From Novosphingobium aureum (GTDB lineage Bacteria; Pseudomonadota; Alphaproteobacteria; Sphingomonadales; Sphingomonadaceae), in NCBI RefSeq assembly GCF_015865035.1, contig NZ_JADZGI010000002.1, forward strand, positions 372,001-436,000: a DNA stretch of 64,000 nucleotides. The letters are read 5' to 3'. Positions 25,824 through 33,895 of the stretch are shown here, in pieces; positions within the stretch are counted from its first letter, which is position 1; the number at the start of each line of letters is the position of its first letter. The notes below the pieces were generated by a model, which saw nothing but the letters and a program-made list of their open reading frames with translations, made no database searches and had not been told where the DNA came from. The position numbers and the translations under genes were made by a program.

Positions 25824-26684
25824 ATGCAGGACACCCGCCTGTACGACATGGTCAAGTCCGGCCGCTTCATTACCGCGCCCGGCATCCAGGACATGATCAC
25901 CGCGGTGATCGCGCGCAAGGTCGGCTTCGATGCGGTCTACGGCTCGGGCTACTGGCTCACCGCCAGCGGCCTCGGCCTGCCCGACGCGGGCATCGCCTCG
26001 GTCACGCAGATGGTCGACCGCATGGAAAAGCTCGTCGAGAGCGCCCAGACCCCGGTGATCGCCGATGCCGACACCGGCTTCGGCGGCCTGCTCAACGTCC
26101 ACCACACGGTCAAGGCCTACGAGAAGGCCGGGGTCAGCGCGATCCAGATCGAGGACCAGGAATTCCCGAAGAAGTGCGGCCACACGCCGTTCAAGCGCGT
26201 CATTCCGGTCGAGGACATGGTCGAGAAGATCAAGGTCGCCTGCGACGCGCGTTCGGACGAACGCTTCCTCATCATCGCGCGTACCGACGTGATGCAGAGC
26301 GGCGGCTACAACGCGGTCGAGGACCGCATGGGCGCCTTTGCCGAGGCAGGCGCGGACATCCTCTTCCCCGAGGCCCTGACCAACACCGACGACATGCGCC
26401 GCATCTGCAAGGCAGTCGACAAGCCGATGGTCGCGAACATGGCCGACGGCGGCCTGACCCCGATCCGCCCGGCGAGCGAGCTAGAGGAACTGGGCTTCAA
26501 GATGGCGATCTTCCCGGCGATGACCTCGCTGGTCGCCGCTGCCGCGGTCGAGAAGGCGCTGATCAGCCTCAAGCAGACCGGCACCAGCCTCGAAGGCCCC
26601 GAGATGTTCAACTTCAAGGAATTCTGCGAGCTGATCGGCTTCGACAAGGTCTGGGAATTCGAACGCAAGTGGGCCAAGGACTGA
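25824..26684 (+). CDS. Isocitrate lyase/PEP mutase-family C-C lyase
   Basis: A 286-residue TIM-barrel enzyme of the isocitrate lyase/phosphoenolpyruvate mutase superfamily. The catalytic loop reads KKCGH (116-120) and the Mg-binding strand DADTGFGG (81-88). Relatives of this size are methylisocitrate lyase, 2,3-dimethylmalate lyase, oxaloacetate hydrolase and carboxyphosphonoenolpyruvate mutase. With a LeuCD-like hydratase in the same regulon, cleavage of a substituted malate to pyruvate plus a short acid is the most attractive role (inference). Start ATG 25824 follows AAGGA; the gene ends in a strong terminator. Confidence 0.88.
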   Translation: MQDTRLYDMVKSGRFITAPGIQDMITAVIARKVGFDAVYGSGYWLTASGLGLPDAGIASVTQMVDRMEKLVESAQTPVIADADTGFGGLLNVHHTVKAYEKAGVSAIQIEDQEFPKKCGHTPFKRVIPVEDMVEKIKVACDARSDERFLIIARTDVMQSGGYNAVEDRMGAFAEAGADILFPEALTNTDDMRRICKAVDKPMVANMADGGLTPIRPASELEELGFKMAIFPAMTSLVAAAAVEKALISLKQTGTSLEGPEMFNFKEFCELIGFDKVWEFERKWAKD

Positions 26685-26692
26685 GGCCCTGA

Positions 26693-26736
26693 CGAAAAAA
26701 GGGGGCGCCGGCGTTTGCCAGCGCCCCTTTTTTTCA
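26693..26736. terminator. Bidirectional Rho-independent terminator
   Basis: GGGGCGC stem with its complement GCGCCCC around a 12-base loop, flanked by A6 on the left and T7 on the right. It sits between the convergent lyase and bicupin genes and can serve both. Confidence 0.88.
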
Positions 26737-26763
26737 TGTCTTGGGACCGCGCCCTATCGCATG

Positions 26764-27507
26764 TCAGGAAGCGCGGTCGGCCTCGGGCGCACGGATCAGG
26801 TCCCAGGGGCCATCGTGCCATTCGAGCAGCACGCAGCCACCCTCGGTGCGCTCGTTGAAGCCATGGATCGAACGCGCCGGGTTCCACAGGAACGAGCCTG
26901 CGCGCATCGGTCGCGAATCGTCGGGCTGGATGTCCCCCTCGACGCAGAAGATCTCTTCCTCCACCGGGTGCCAGTTCGCGCCGCCCACGCCGCCGAAGCC
27001 GCCCGGCACCTTGAGCAGCCGGGTATCGGCCCCGGTGCGTTCGTCCAGCCACAATACGCGCCTCTCGAAACCTTCGAGCAGCTTACCCGCAACGACCGGC
27101 ACGAACGGCTCGATCGCAAGGGCATCGGCGTGAAGCACCGGCTCGGGCGACGTGCCTGCGGCCACCGGTGCATCGACGATGACCAGCATGTCGCAGTCCT
27201 CCAGTGCGGCGAGCGGCAAGGGGCGATCACCGGGCAGGACCGCGAAGCCCTTGGGCCCGAGCACCGTTTCGCCAACGCGCAGCCGTCCCGAAAGCACGAA
27301 CACCTGCGTCAGCGCCCCGTCCTCGCGAGCGCTTTCGCCGCTCCACCCCGCGGGCGGCATGGCGATCAGCGAGCGAAGGCCACCCGTCGCCAGCCGCCGA
27401 AGGACCAGCGCGGGCACATCGCAGCCCTGCCAGGGCGCGACCACCTCGGGTGCAAGATCGTCGCGGTGGACGCATTGGGAGATGTCGTAGGCCAGTTCTT
27501 CGTTCAC
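26764..27507 (-). CDS. Bicupin protein, second paralogue
   Basis: A 247-residue two-domain cupin. Here the N-terminal cupin is degenerate (QVFVLSGRLRVGETVLGPKGF, no His) while the C-terminal one keeps metal-type residues: H180 and the Glu cluster 183-185 (NWHPVEEEIFCVEG) and H215 (PARSIHGF). This is the reverse of the bicupin at 20416-21165. Function unknown; ChrR-like/DUF4437-like cupins are the nearest recalled relatives. Divergent from the third bicupin, with an island palindrome almost exactly midway between the two starts. Confidence 0.75.
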   Translation of the reverse strand: MNEELAYDISQCVHRDDLAPEVVAPWQGCDVPALVLRRLATGGLRSLIAMPPAGWSGESAREDGALTQVFVLSGRLRVGETVLGPKGFAVLPGDRPLPLAALEDCDMLVIVDAPVAAGTSPEPVLHADALAIEPFVPVVAGKLLEGFERRVLWLDERTGADTRLLKVPGGFGGVGGANWHPVEEEIFCVEGDIQPDDSRPMRAGSFLWNPARSIHGFNERTEGGCVLLEWHDGPWDLIRAPEADRAS

Positions 27508-27597
27508 GCCGGGTCCCCGATCGGTTTCTGGATGCTGGGCAGGAGCGCAACCCTTGCGACTTCAGGCCTGCACCTGCCAGACTCGGCCTTGCGCATT

Positions 27598-27612
27598 ATC
27601 CGCAATCCGGAC
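27598..27612. promoter_or_regulatory. Operator-like palindrome between two divergent bicupin genes
   Basis: ATCCGCAATCCGGAC, 12 of 15 matches to the island consensus. It lies 90 bases from each of the two flanking start codons (27507 and 27702), well placed to control both promoters. Confidence 0.6.
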
Positions 27613-27701
27613 GTCGCCCTTGCACCCGCTGGTGACATCCGGGCCAATCTGTGACCCAAGGGCACAGCACAAGAGCGCCAGAAGGTCTAGGAGAACACAT
27701 C

Positions 27702-28445
27702 ATGCGGCCACGTATTGTCGACTTGCGGGTGGACGAAATCGAATGGGCACCGCTCGGCCCTCCGGGACTCTATTCGCGCCTGCTCAGCCGCGACGAGGAG
27801 ACCGGTGCGCGCACTGCGCTGCAGCGTCTCGCCCCGCAGGACGGCTACAGTCCGCCCGACGTCGCCCACTATCACCACACCTACGAGGAACTGCTCGGCG
27901 TCACGGGCTGCTTCAGCTTCGATTCGCGCAACTGGGTGCGCCCGGGCAGCTACCTGTTCCATCCTCCCCGCACGGTCCACGGCTTCGCCAGCGCGATCCG
28001 CGAGGAATCGACCTTCCTCTCGCGCGTCGGTCGCGATCTCGACTTCAACTTCGTGGAAGAGCCCGAGCACGACGATCTCTACGTCGTCGAGGGCGCTCCG
28101 CCCCCGCGCGCGCCGGTCGCGATCGGTCCCGAGCAGTCGCTCGAAGGCTTCGGCGAGGGCGATTTCCTCGGTGCGCTGGCGCAGGTCCGCCCGCTCAGCG
28201 TCGACCCCCAGATCGGCGAAGGGTCTGCCTTCGTGAAACTGCCCAAGGGCTGGAAGAGCGAAGCGACCAAACTCGACTACTACCTCGAGATCTTCGTCAT
28301 GGAGGGGGGGCTCGGCGTCGACGGCGGCGATGCCTCGCCGCGCCGTTCGTACTTCTTCTATCCCCCGGGCGAGCCGATCAACGCCTTCGAAGCCGGGTCC
28401 GACACGCTCGCCTACGTCAATTTCGGTGAGCCGGTGCCCCAGTGA
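27702..28445 (+). CDS. Bicupin protein, third paralogue
   Basis: A 247-residue two-domain cupin. The N-terminal cupin has the complete set H56, H58 (AHYHHTYEE), E62 and H93 (PRTVHGF). The C-terminal half (LEIFVMEGGLGVDGG... SYFFYPPGEPINAF) lacks His ligands. ATG 27702 is chosen because the upstream extension is not cupin-like. The stop overlaps the GTG of the tandem SDR gene (GTGA), so the two are cotranslated. Enzymatic activity unknown; DUF4437-type. Confidence 0.75.
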   Translation: MRPRIVDLRVDEIEWAPLGPPGLYSRLLSRDEETGARTALQRLAPQDGYSPPDVAHYHHTYEELLGVTGCFSFDSRNWVRPGSYLFHPPRTVHGFASAIREESTFLSRVGRDLDFNFVEEPEHDDLYVVEGAPPPRAPVAIGPEQSLEGFGEGDFLGALAQVRPLSVDPQIGEGSAFVKLPKGWKSEATKLDYYLEIFVMEGGLGVDGGDASPRRSYFFYPPGEPINAFEAGSDTLAYVNFGEPVPQ

Positions 28446-29785
28446 GCGATACCTCCATGACTGCCCCGAAGGCTCTTGTCGTGAATGCCGCCAGTCGCGA
28501 GGGCGCGATTGCCGTGCAGGCGCTGTCGGATCACGAGATTACCGAAGTTCGCCAGCCCTTCGCCGACGCGAAGAGCTGGGAAGCATTCGCTGCGGAACTG
28601 AAGGGCCATGGCATTGCCTTCGACGTCATCGTGCACTGCCCGCTCGATGGCGAAGGTCCCGACGGTGTGGAGGCCGAGATCCTTTCGGCCTGGCTCACCG
28701 CCAAGTTCGCGATCGAGGTCGCCGCGCCCGGCGAGCCCGCCCTGCTCACCCTCACCCGTGAGCAGCGTGGCGCGAACCCCATCGATGCAGATGCAGCGGG
28801 CAATGGCATCCGTTTTGCACTGCGCGCGGCCATGCTAGATGCATCGGTCCGGGACGTGCATCTGCGCTCGAACCGGCTCGCCATCGCCAGCGACACCGAC
28901 GAAGCGCGGCTGGCCGAGGCGATCCGCGCCCTCACCGATGCCCGCGCGAGCTTCGTTGCCGGCGCCGACCTGGCCTTCGACGCCCCGCTCGCGGCAGCAC
29001 CGCGCATCGCCGAGAGCGGCACGAGCCTCGCCGGGCGCACCGTGCTGGTCACCGGCGCGACCTCGGGCATCGGCCGGGCCAGCGCGATCGAGATCGGGCG
29101 GCAAGGCGGCTTCGTCGTCGTCGGCGGGCGCAAGCCCGATCTCGCCGAGGAGACCCTGACGCTCGTGCGCGAGGCTGGCGGCGAGGGCATGTTCGTGCGC
29201 CTCGACGTGACCGACCCGCAGGCATGGCAGACCGCAGCCGAGACGATCGCCGCAACGCGTGGCGCACTGCACGGTCTCGTCAACAATGCAGGCGAAGCCA
29301 AGAACCTGCCGATCGGTCAGCTGAGCGACGAAGTGCCCCGCTTCCTCGTCCACCTCAACTACGGCGGCTGCCGCCTTGGCATGGACAGCCTGCTCGACCT
29401 GCTCGCACAGGACGGTGGCAGCGTGATCAACGTGGCCAGCGTCGCAGGCATGCGCGCAGGCTACGGTGGCTCGGCCTATGGTGCCTCCAAGGCCGCCATG
29501 ATCGGGTTGAGCAAGAGCTACGCACGCGAGGTTGCGGGCCCGCGCGGGGTGCGCGTCAATGCGATCCAGCCGGGGCTCATCTGGAGCGATTCGGTGATCG
29601 ACTCGCTCGGCGAGGAAGGCGCGGCGAAGTTTCGCGAAATGATCGAGGGAAAGACCCCAATCGGCCGCGTCGGCACCCCCGACGAGGTCGGCCGCTTCGT
29701 CGCCTACCTGCTCAGCGATGCCGCAGCCGGCATCCACGGCCAGGCCATTCCGGTTTCAGGGGGGCTCGAACTGGTCCATCCCTGA
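28442..29785 (+). CDS. Tandem short-chain dehydrogenase/reductase with a degenerate N-terminal half
   Basis: A 447-residue protein, about twice the SDR length. The C-terminal half is a canonical NAD(P) SDR: TGATSGIG (204-211), NNAG (281-284), catalytic Ser near 333 and Y346-x3-K350 (YGASK), then the C-terminal GQAIPVSGG. The N-terminal half (1-185) looks like a decayed SDR: a beta-alpha-beta start without the Gly motif (ALVVNAASREGAIAV) and a terminal segment FVAGADLAFDAP that mimics the family's end, but no YxxxK. Start GTG 28442 overlaps the bicupin stop; ATG 28457 is an alternative. Likely oxidises or reduces an alcohol intermediate; substrate unknown. Confidence 0.85.
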   Translation: MSDTSMTAPKALVVNAASREGAIAVQALSDHEITEVRQPFADAKSWEAFAAELKGHGIAFDVIVHCPLDGEGPDGVEAEILSAWLTAKFAIEVAAPGEPALLTLTREQRGANPIDADAAGNGIRFALRAAMLDASVRDVHLRSNRLAIASDTDEARLAEAIRALTDARASFVAGADLAFDAPLAAAPRIAESGTSLAGRTVLVTGATSGIGRASAIEIGRQGGFVVVGGRKPDLAEETLTLVREAGGEGMFVRLDVTDPQAWQTAAETIAATRGALHGLVNNAGEAKNLPIGQLSDEVPRFLVHLNYGGCRLGMDSLLDLLAQDGGSVINVASVAGMRAGYGGSAYGASKAAMIGLSKSYAREVAGPRGVRVNAIQPGLIWSDSVIDSLGEEGAAKFREMIEGKTPIGRVGTPDEVGRFVAYLLSDAAAGIHGQAIPVSGGLELVHP

Positions 29786-29807
29786 AACAGACCGGTTCGA
29801 GACAGGG

Positions 29808-29848
29808 AAAGGGCGCGCGAAGCACACCGCTTCGCGCGCCCTTTCTTT
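29808..29848. terminator. Bidirectional terminator after the tandem SDR gene
   Basis: A long GC-rich stem (AAAGGGCGCGCGAAGC with its complement) and short loop, followed by TTTCTTT. It stands between the convergent SDR and AhpD-like genes. Confidence 0.8.
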
Positions 29849-29875
29849 GGTTTTCGCTAATGCGAAACCGGACGC

Positions 29876-30448
29876 TCAGTCGCGCTTGGGCGGAATGAAG
29901 GGACAGGTCTCCATCTTCTCGAGCAAGTCAAAGGCGAAGATGAACTTGGCCATGCCGCCCAGAACCGCCATGATCACCCCCAGCTCGACCAGTTCCGCGT
30001 CGCTGAAGCTCGCTTTCAGGCGCTCGTAGAGTTCGGGTGTCACCGCGCCGAGCTGGTTGGTCAGCACCATTTCGTCGGCGAGCGCCAGAGCCGCCTTCTC
30101 ACGCTCGGTGAAGGGGCCGTTCTCCCAGTCCATGATCGCGTCGAGCTGTTCCTCGCGCAGCCCCGCCTCGAGCGAGGCAAGCCGGTCGCCACGGTTGCAC
30201 GAGGCGCAGCCGTGCACGTTGGCGAAGCGGAAGCGCACCAGCTCGACGATCTGCGGATCGACCCGCCCCGAGGCGTAGAGCTTCTTGTAGAAGTCCTCGA
30301 TGTACCAGTCGTAGACCGCAGGCGCATTGCCCATGACCTCGGTGAAGGTGGCATCGCCATGCAGGTCCATCGAGCGATCCCACGAGGCCTGCATCTTTTC
30401 CGACAGGTCCTCGCGCGCGATGCGGCGGAATGGGGTTTGCGGTTTCAT
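29876..30448 (-). CDS. AhpD-like / carboxymuconolactone decarboxylase-family protein
   Basis: A 190-residue all-helical protein with the CxxC of AhpD-type proteins (C81-A-S-C84 in VHGCASCNRGD) and the surrounding FRFANVHG segment. Family members are peroxidase partners or carboxymuconolactone decarboxylases; those with CxxC usually do thiol redox chemistry. Start at ATG 30448 (MKPQTPFRR), with GGAG upstream. It lies 139 bases downstream of the TonB-dependent receptor on the same strand and may be cotranscribed with it. Its role in the island is unknown. Confidence 0.83.
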   Translation of the reverse strand: MKPQTPFRRIAREDLSEKMQASWDRSMDLHGDATFTEVMGNAPAVYDWYIEDFYKKLYASGRVDPQIVELVRFRFANVHGCASCNRGDRLASLEAGLREEQLDAIMDWENGPFTEREKAALALADEMVLTNQLGAVTPELYERLKASFSDAELVELGVIMAVLGGMAKFIFAFDLLEKMETCPFIPPKRD

Positions 30449-30523
30449 CGAGGGTGTCTCCTCAAGAGGTGGTGTGGTGGTGATAGCCCGCCGCAACGAT
30501 ATTACAGGCGCGGCCTCAAGACG

Positions 30524-30556
30524 AAGGGGCCCCGCCCAGTGGACGGAGCCCCCTTT
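30524..30556 (-). terminator. Possible terminator after the TonB-dependent receptor gene
   Basis: An imperfect GC-rich hairpin (AAGGGGC arm paired with GCCCCCTT) 32 bases past the receptor stop. The T run is weak, so read-through into the AhpD-like gene is possible. Confidence 0.45.
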
Positions 30557-30587
30557 CATTGTTCCGATCCAAGAAGGATCAAGGCGA

Positions 30588-32921
30588 TCAGAAGTCCTTG
30601 ATGAAGCGGATACCGCCGGTGCGCGGTGCCGGCGCCGTGATGTATTCGCCGTTGGTCGTCGAGGGGTTGAACGAACCCCAGAAGCGGCTGAAGTCGGGCG
30701 TCAGGTCGTTGAAGATGTTGCTGACGAAGACCAGCGCCGTCCACGAACCGCCCTTCAGGCCCATCTGCGCATCGGCGGTGAACTTCTGGTCGAGCTTCAC
30801 GCGGTTGTCGAAGCGCGCATAGCGCGAGCTGCGGTAGTTGCCGGTGCCCTCGACGAAGCCGTCCAGGTCACCCGTAATCGGGGCCTCGACGTGAGCCGTG
30901 AAGTTGGCCGAGTGCTTGGGCACCAGCGGCACGCGGTTGCCACCGAACTGGCGATCGGTACCCGCGGGGGCCGGGAACACGTCACGCGCCTCGAAGTCCT
31001 TGAACTTGGAGTCGGTGTAGGCGTAGTTGCCCGAGAGCGTCAGCCACTCGAACGGACGCGCCGTGGCTCCGAACTCGGCGCCCTTCACCTCGGCATTTCG
31101 CGCATTGATGATGTAGTTGAGCGTCACGGCCGACGAGGTCGGGCATTCGGCCTCGGGGCCAAAGGGGCTCAGGTTGCCGTAGCATACCGTCGTCACCTGC
31201 AGGTTCTTCCAGTCCGAATAGTAGACGTCGGCTTCGAAGCTCAGATCGCCGTTGAGCAGCGATCCCTTGGCGCCGACTTCGTAGGTCCAGATCGACTCCT
31301 GTCCGAACGGGCGCAGGTCGTCGCGCACCTGGCCGGTGTTGAAACCGCCCGGCTTCGAGCCCTTGGCGGCGCTGGCGTAGATGTTGAAGTCCGGCGAGAC
31401 CTTCCACGAAGCGCTGAACTTGGGCAGCCAGGCGTCGAAGCTGGTCTTGCCGCGGAAGTCGATCTCGTTGGTGCCGGTCAGGAACAGCAGGTTCACACCG
31501 GTCGTCGCCGCTGCCGAGATGACTTCGTGGTTGTAGCGCAGTTCGCCGGTCACGGTGATCGCGTCGGTGAGGTCGAACTCGAGCGAGCCGAAGCCCGAAT
31601 AGGTGTTGGTGTTAAGCCGGTTCACACGTCCCGGGATGTTCTCGCGGGTGCTGGTGATGAAGCTGTTGGCCCCGACGAAGCGCGAATAGTCGACTTCCTC
31701 GTAGTTCTCGTCGAACACGTAGCCACCGACCATCGCGCGGAACGCACCGCCGTCGTAGCTCAGGCGCAGGTCAGAGCTGATCTGCTGAAGGTCGTTGTCG
31801 AAGTCGAAGATGCCGACGCAGACCATCGAGAGGCAGTTGACCAGCCCACCGCCGAGATCGACACCCTGAGGTTCGTTCTGCGGCTCCTTGTCGAAGTCGA
31901 ACTCGAGGCGCCCCTTGGTCTTGTTGTAACCCGAGAGCGAGTTGAGGACGAAGCCGTTTCCGAAGTCGTACTCGAGATCGAGCACGCCGCGATAGGTCTC
32001 GGAATTGTTGCCGGCGTAGCGGTGATCCGAGGACATGTTGACCTCGTTCTTGTCGAACGTTCCCTCCGTGATCGTGTTCACGCCGTAGAGCGAGGTGTCG
32101 GCACGCGGAATGACGTAGCCTGCGCCCGGACCCGCGTTGTTGTTGAGGTAGCTGGCGCGGATCTTGCCGGTGAAGCCACCGTCCTCGATCAGGATCGTGC
32201 CACCGAAGCCGTAGGTCCGGTTGGCATCGAGCCCCTGCCCGTTGCCGGGATTCTTGTAGAAGCCCGCGAAATCGCGGTAGGTCGCCGAGAGCTTTGCCGC
32301 AACGGTATCGCCGATGATCGGGCCGGTGATGTGCGCGCTCGCTTCCTGCTGGCCATAGGCACCCATGGCGAGGTTGACCGTTCCGCCGAGGTCGAACTCG
32401 GGGTCCTTGCTCACGAAGCTGATCGCGCCGGCAAAGGCGCTGCGGCCGAAGTAGGTGGCCTGCGGTCCCTTCACGACCTCGATGCGGGCGATATCCATGA
32501 GCGCGGTCGCGTTCTGGTTGCCGCCGCCACCGACCGTGGTGTTGAGCGAGACGCCGGTGGTGTCGATACCGTCGACGATCATCGCGACGTTGGAGCGCCC
32601 TTCGATCAGCGCGACACCGCGAAGGCTCGGACGCACGTCAGCGGGCGATGCGCCGGTGTCGAACTGGAGGCCAGGGGTCATCGCCGCGACGCTGGACATG
32701 TCTCGCACGCCCTTGCGCTCGATGGTGTCCTGCGAAACCACGTTGATCGCGACCGGAATGTCCTGAAGCGATTCCTCGCGGCGGCGTGCCGTCACGACAA
32801 TGTCATTGCCCGAGGCAGCAGGCGCAGTGCTCGCGGCTTCCTGGGCAAGCGCCGGAGTGGCGAGAAGCGAAACTGTCATGATTGCTGCGTAGGAACAGCG
32901 GTTAAGCAGATTACCGGACAT
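30588..32921 (-). CDS. TonB-dependent outer-membrane receptor
   Basis: A 777-residue outer-membrane transporter. A signal peptide (AAIMTVSLLATPALAQ) is followed by a TonB-box-like segment (DIVVTARRREESLQDIPVAI), a plug domain (NVAMIVDGID, IEVVKGPQATYFGRSAFAGAI) and a 22-strand barrel ending in aromatic GGIRFIKDF. Start at ATG 32921 with AGGGGGA upstream; the longer frame covers the promoter. Sphingomonads use such receptors for aromatic and natural-product uptake. A 39-bp palindrome containing the best copy of the island operator sits 86 bases upstream, so uptake is likely co-regulated with the catabolic genes. Confidence 0.95.
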   Translation of the reverse strand: MSGNLLNRCSYAAIMTVSLLATPALAQEAASTAPAASGNDIVVTARRREESLQDIPVAINVVSQDTIERKGVRDMSSVAAMTPGLQFDTGASPADVRPSLRGVALIEGRSNVAMIVDGIDTTGVSLNTTVGGGGNQNATALMDIARIEVVKGPQATYFGRSAFAGAISFVSKDPEFDLGGTVNLAMGAYGQQEASAHITGPIIGDTVAAKLSATYRDFAGFYKNPGNGQGLDANRTYGFGGTILIEDGGFTGKIRASYLNNNAGPGAGYVIPRADTSLYGVNTITEGTFDKNEVNMSSDHRYAGNNSETYRGVLDLEYDFGNGFVLNSLSGYNKTKGRLEFDFDKEPQNEPQGVDLGGGLVNCLSMVCVGIFDFDNDLQQISSDLRLSYDGGAFRAMVGGYVFDENYEEVDYSRFVGANSFITSTRENIPGRVNRLNTNTYSGFGSLEFDLTDAITVTGELRYNHEVISAAATTGVNLLFLTGTNEIDFRGKTSFDAWLPKFSASWKVSPDFNIYASAAKGSKPGGFNTGQVRDDLRPFGQESIWTYEVGAKGSLLNGDLSFEADVYYSDWKNLQVTTVCYGNLSPFGPEAECPTSSAVTLNYIINARNAEVKGAEFGATARPFEWLTLSGNYAYTDSKFKDFEARDVFPAPAGTDRQFGGNRVPLVPKHSANFTAHVEAPITGDLDGFVEGTGNYRSSRYARFDNRVKLDQKFTADAQMGLKGGSWTALVFVSNIFNDLTPDFSRFWGSFNPSTTNGEYITAPAPRTGGIRFIKDF

Positions 32922-33006
32922 GTGCGTCCCCCTTGATGGATATCGTTTTCTAAGGCTCTTGCGTCGCCAATTGTTATCCGTCGAGCTGTCTGTCCGGACA
33001 ATTTTA

Positions 33007-33045
33007 GCACCGCCAATCATCCGCATTGCGGATGATTGACGGTGC
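33007..33045. promoter_or_regulatory. 39-bp near-perfect palindrome upstream of the TonB-dependent receptor
   Basis: The core 33019-33033 is ATCCGCATTGCGGAT, the best version of the island motif. Symmetry extends outward: CAATC/GATTG at 33014-33038 gives 12-base perfect arms around one central base, and GCACCG/CGGTGC closes the ends, with only one mismatched pair (33013 and 33039). A second small palindrome, TGTCCGGACA, lies at 32991-33000. Interpreted as the primary operator for the receptor gene. Confidence 0.75.
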
Positions 33046-33271
33046 AAGCCCGGAAAATCACCGAAACCCGGGCCACTCCGAGAACCTCATTTGGCGCAGC
33101 AGTTGAAAATGGCCGCGGATGCGCGCCTGCCAACTGCGACCTTTTTGCCGCACCCGGAGCAAAGCGACGATCACCGGGTAGCTCTGATTCGATGCCATCG
33201 AGGTCAGCCGCTGCGCCCAGGGGAGCGCTCGTTTGGTAATCGAGAACAACCGCGCACGTTTCCCGAAACGA
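33046..33271. other. Non-coding stretch between the receptor operator and the isochorismatase terminator
   Basis: Together with the operator and promoter to its left this makes about 400 bases without a gene between the receptor start and the hydrolase stop. Short open frames exist but lack ribosome sites and family features. No RNA gene or repeat was recognised. Confidence 0.4.
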
Positions 33272-33306
33272 AAAAGGGCGCCGCCTTGAGAAGCGACGCC
33301 CTTCTT
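33272..33306 (-). terminator. Terminator after the isochorismatase-family gene
   Basis: AAGGGCG stem paired with CGCCCTT around a mid-size loop; reading leftward it ends in T5 (AAAAAGGG on the plus strand). It starts 23 bases beyond the stop at 33329. Confidence 0.75.
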
Positions 33307-33328
33307 GAACGGCCGAAGCGTTATGCGA

Positions 33329-33895
33329 TCAGGCCGTGAAGTCGATCTCGTCGGCCTGTTTCACTGCGCACAGCACGCCGAAGGCTTCGAGTTCTGCCTC
33401 GTGGGCAGCGAGCGAGCCCGCAGCACAGGCATCGGCAATGACCGTTACCGCAAGCCCGCGATCGTGTGCTTCGCGGACGGTCGAACTGACCGCCAGCGTC
33501 GTCGAGATGCCGGCGATGTACAGTTCGCTCACATCGTGCTTTTCCAGCTCGGCATCGAGGATCGTCTTCCAGAAGGGGCTGATCTGATGCTTGAGGATGA
33601 TCGCCTCGTCAGCAGTCGGCGTGACGGAAGCGTCGAAATCGACACCGTGCGTTCCCAGTTGCAACGCGCCCGAACCCTTGAACCCGCCGAACAACGGCGA
33701 ACGCTCCGGTGCTTCGGGAAGGTCGGGCGCACTGAATGCAACCCGTACGTGACCGACCGCAACGCCAGCCGCGCGGGCCTTGGCCAGAACCTTGGCTGCA
33801 TTGCCCAGCACATCGCGGCGGGCGATTTCGCCAGCCATCGGCTCGTGGCTCACGAGATCATTGATGAAATCGATCAGAATTAGATATTTGCTCAC
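33329..33895 (-). CDS. Isochorismatase-family hydrolase with Ala in the nucleophile position
   Basis: A 188-residue alpha/beta hydrolase of the cysteine-hydrolase/isochorismatase family. Asp9 (LILIDFIND) and Lys102 (IILKHQISPF) of the usual Asp-Lys-Cys triad are in place, but the motif normally ending in the nucleophile Cys reads GISTTLAV, with Ala135. True isochorismatases (vinyl-ether hydrolases) also lack this Cys; amidases such as maleamate or nicotinamide hydrolases need it. GTG 33895 (VSKYLILI) is preferred as start, GAGG lying 9 bases upstream; the frame opens at 33949. An island palindrome lies 136 bases upstream. Confidence 0.8.
   Translation of the reverse strand: MSKYLILIDFINDLVSHEPMAGEIARRDVLGNAAKVLAKARAAGVAVGHVRVAFSAPDLPEAPERSPLFGGFKGSGALQLGTHGVDFDASVTPTADEAIILKHQISPFWKTILDAELEKHDVSELYIAGISTTLAVSSTVREAHDRGLAVTVIADACAAGSLAAHEAELEAFGVLCAVKQADEIDFTA

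Noticed and set aside
30327..32936. Open frame of 869 codons on the plus strand
   Set aside because: Antisense to the TonB-dependent receptor, whose signal peptide, plug and barrel features are clear. The plus-strand product has no recognisable domain.
33329..33895. Calling the isochorismatase-family gene maleamate amidohydrolase (nicF) because of the nearby maleate isomerase relative
   Set aside because: The nucleophile Cys needed for amide hydrolysis is Ala, and no NicC/NicX/NicD-type set is present.
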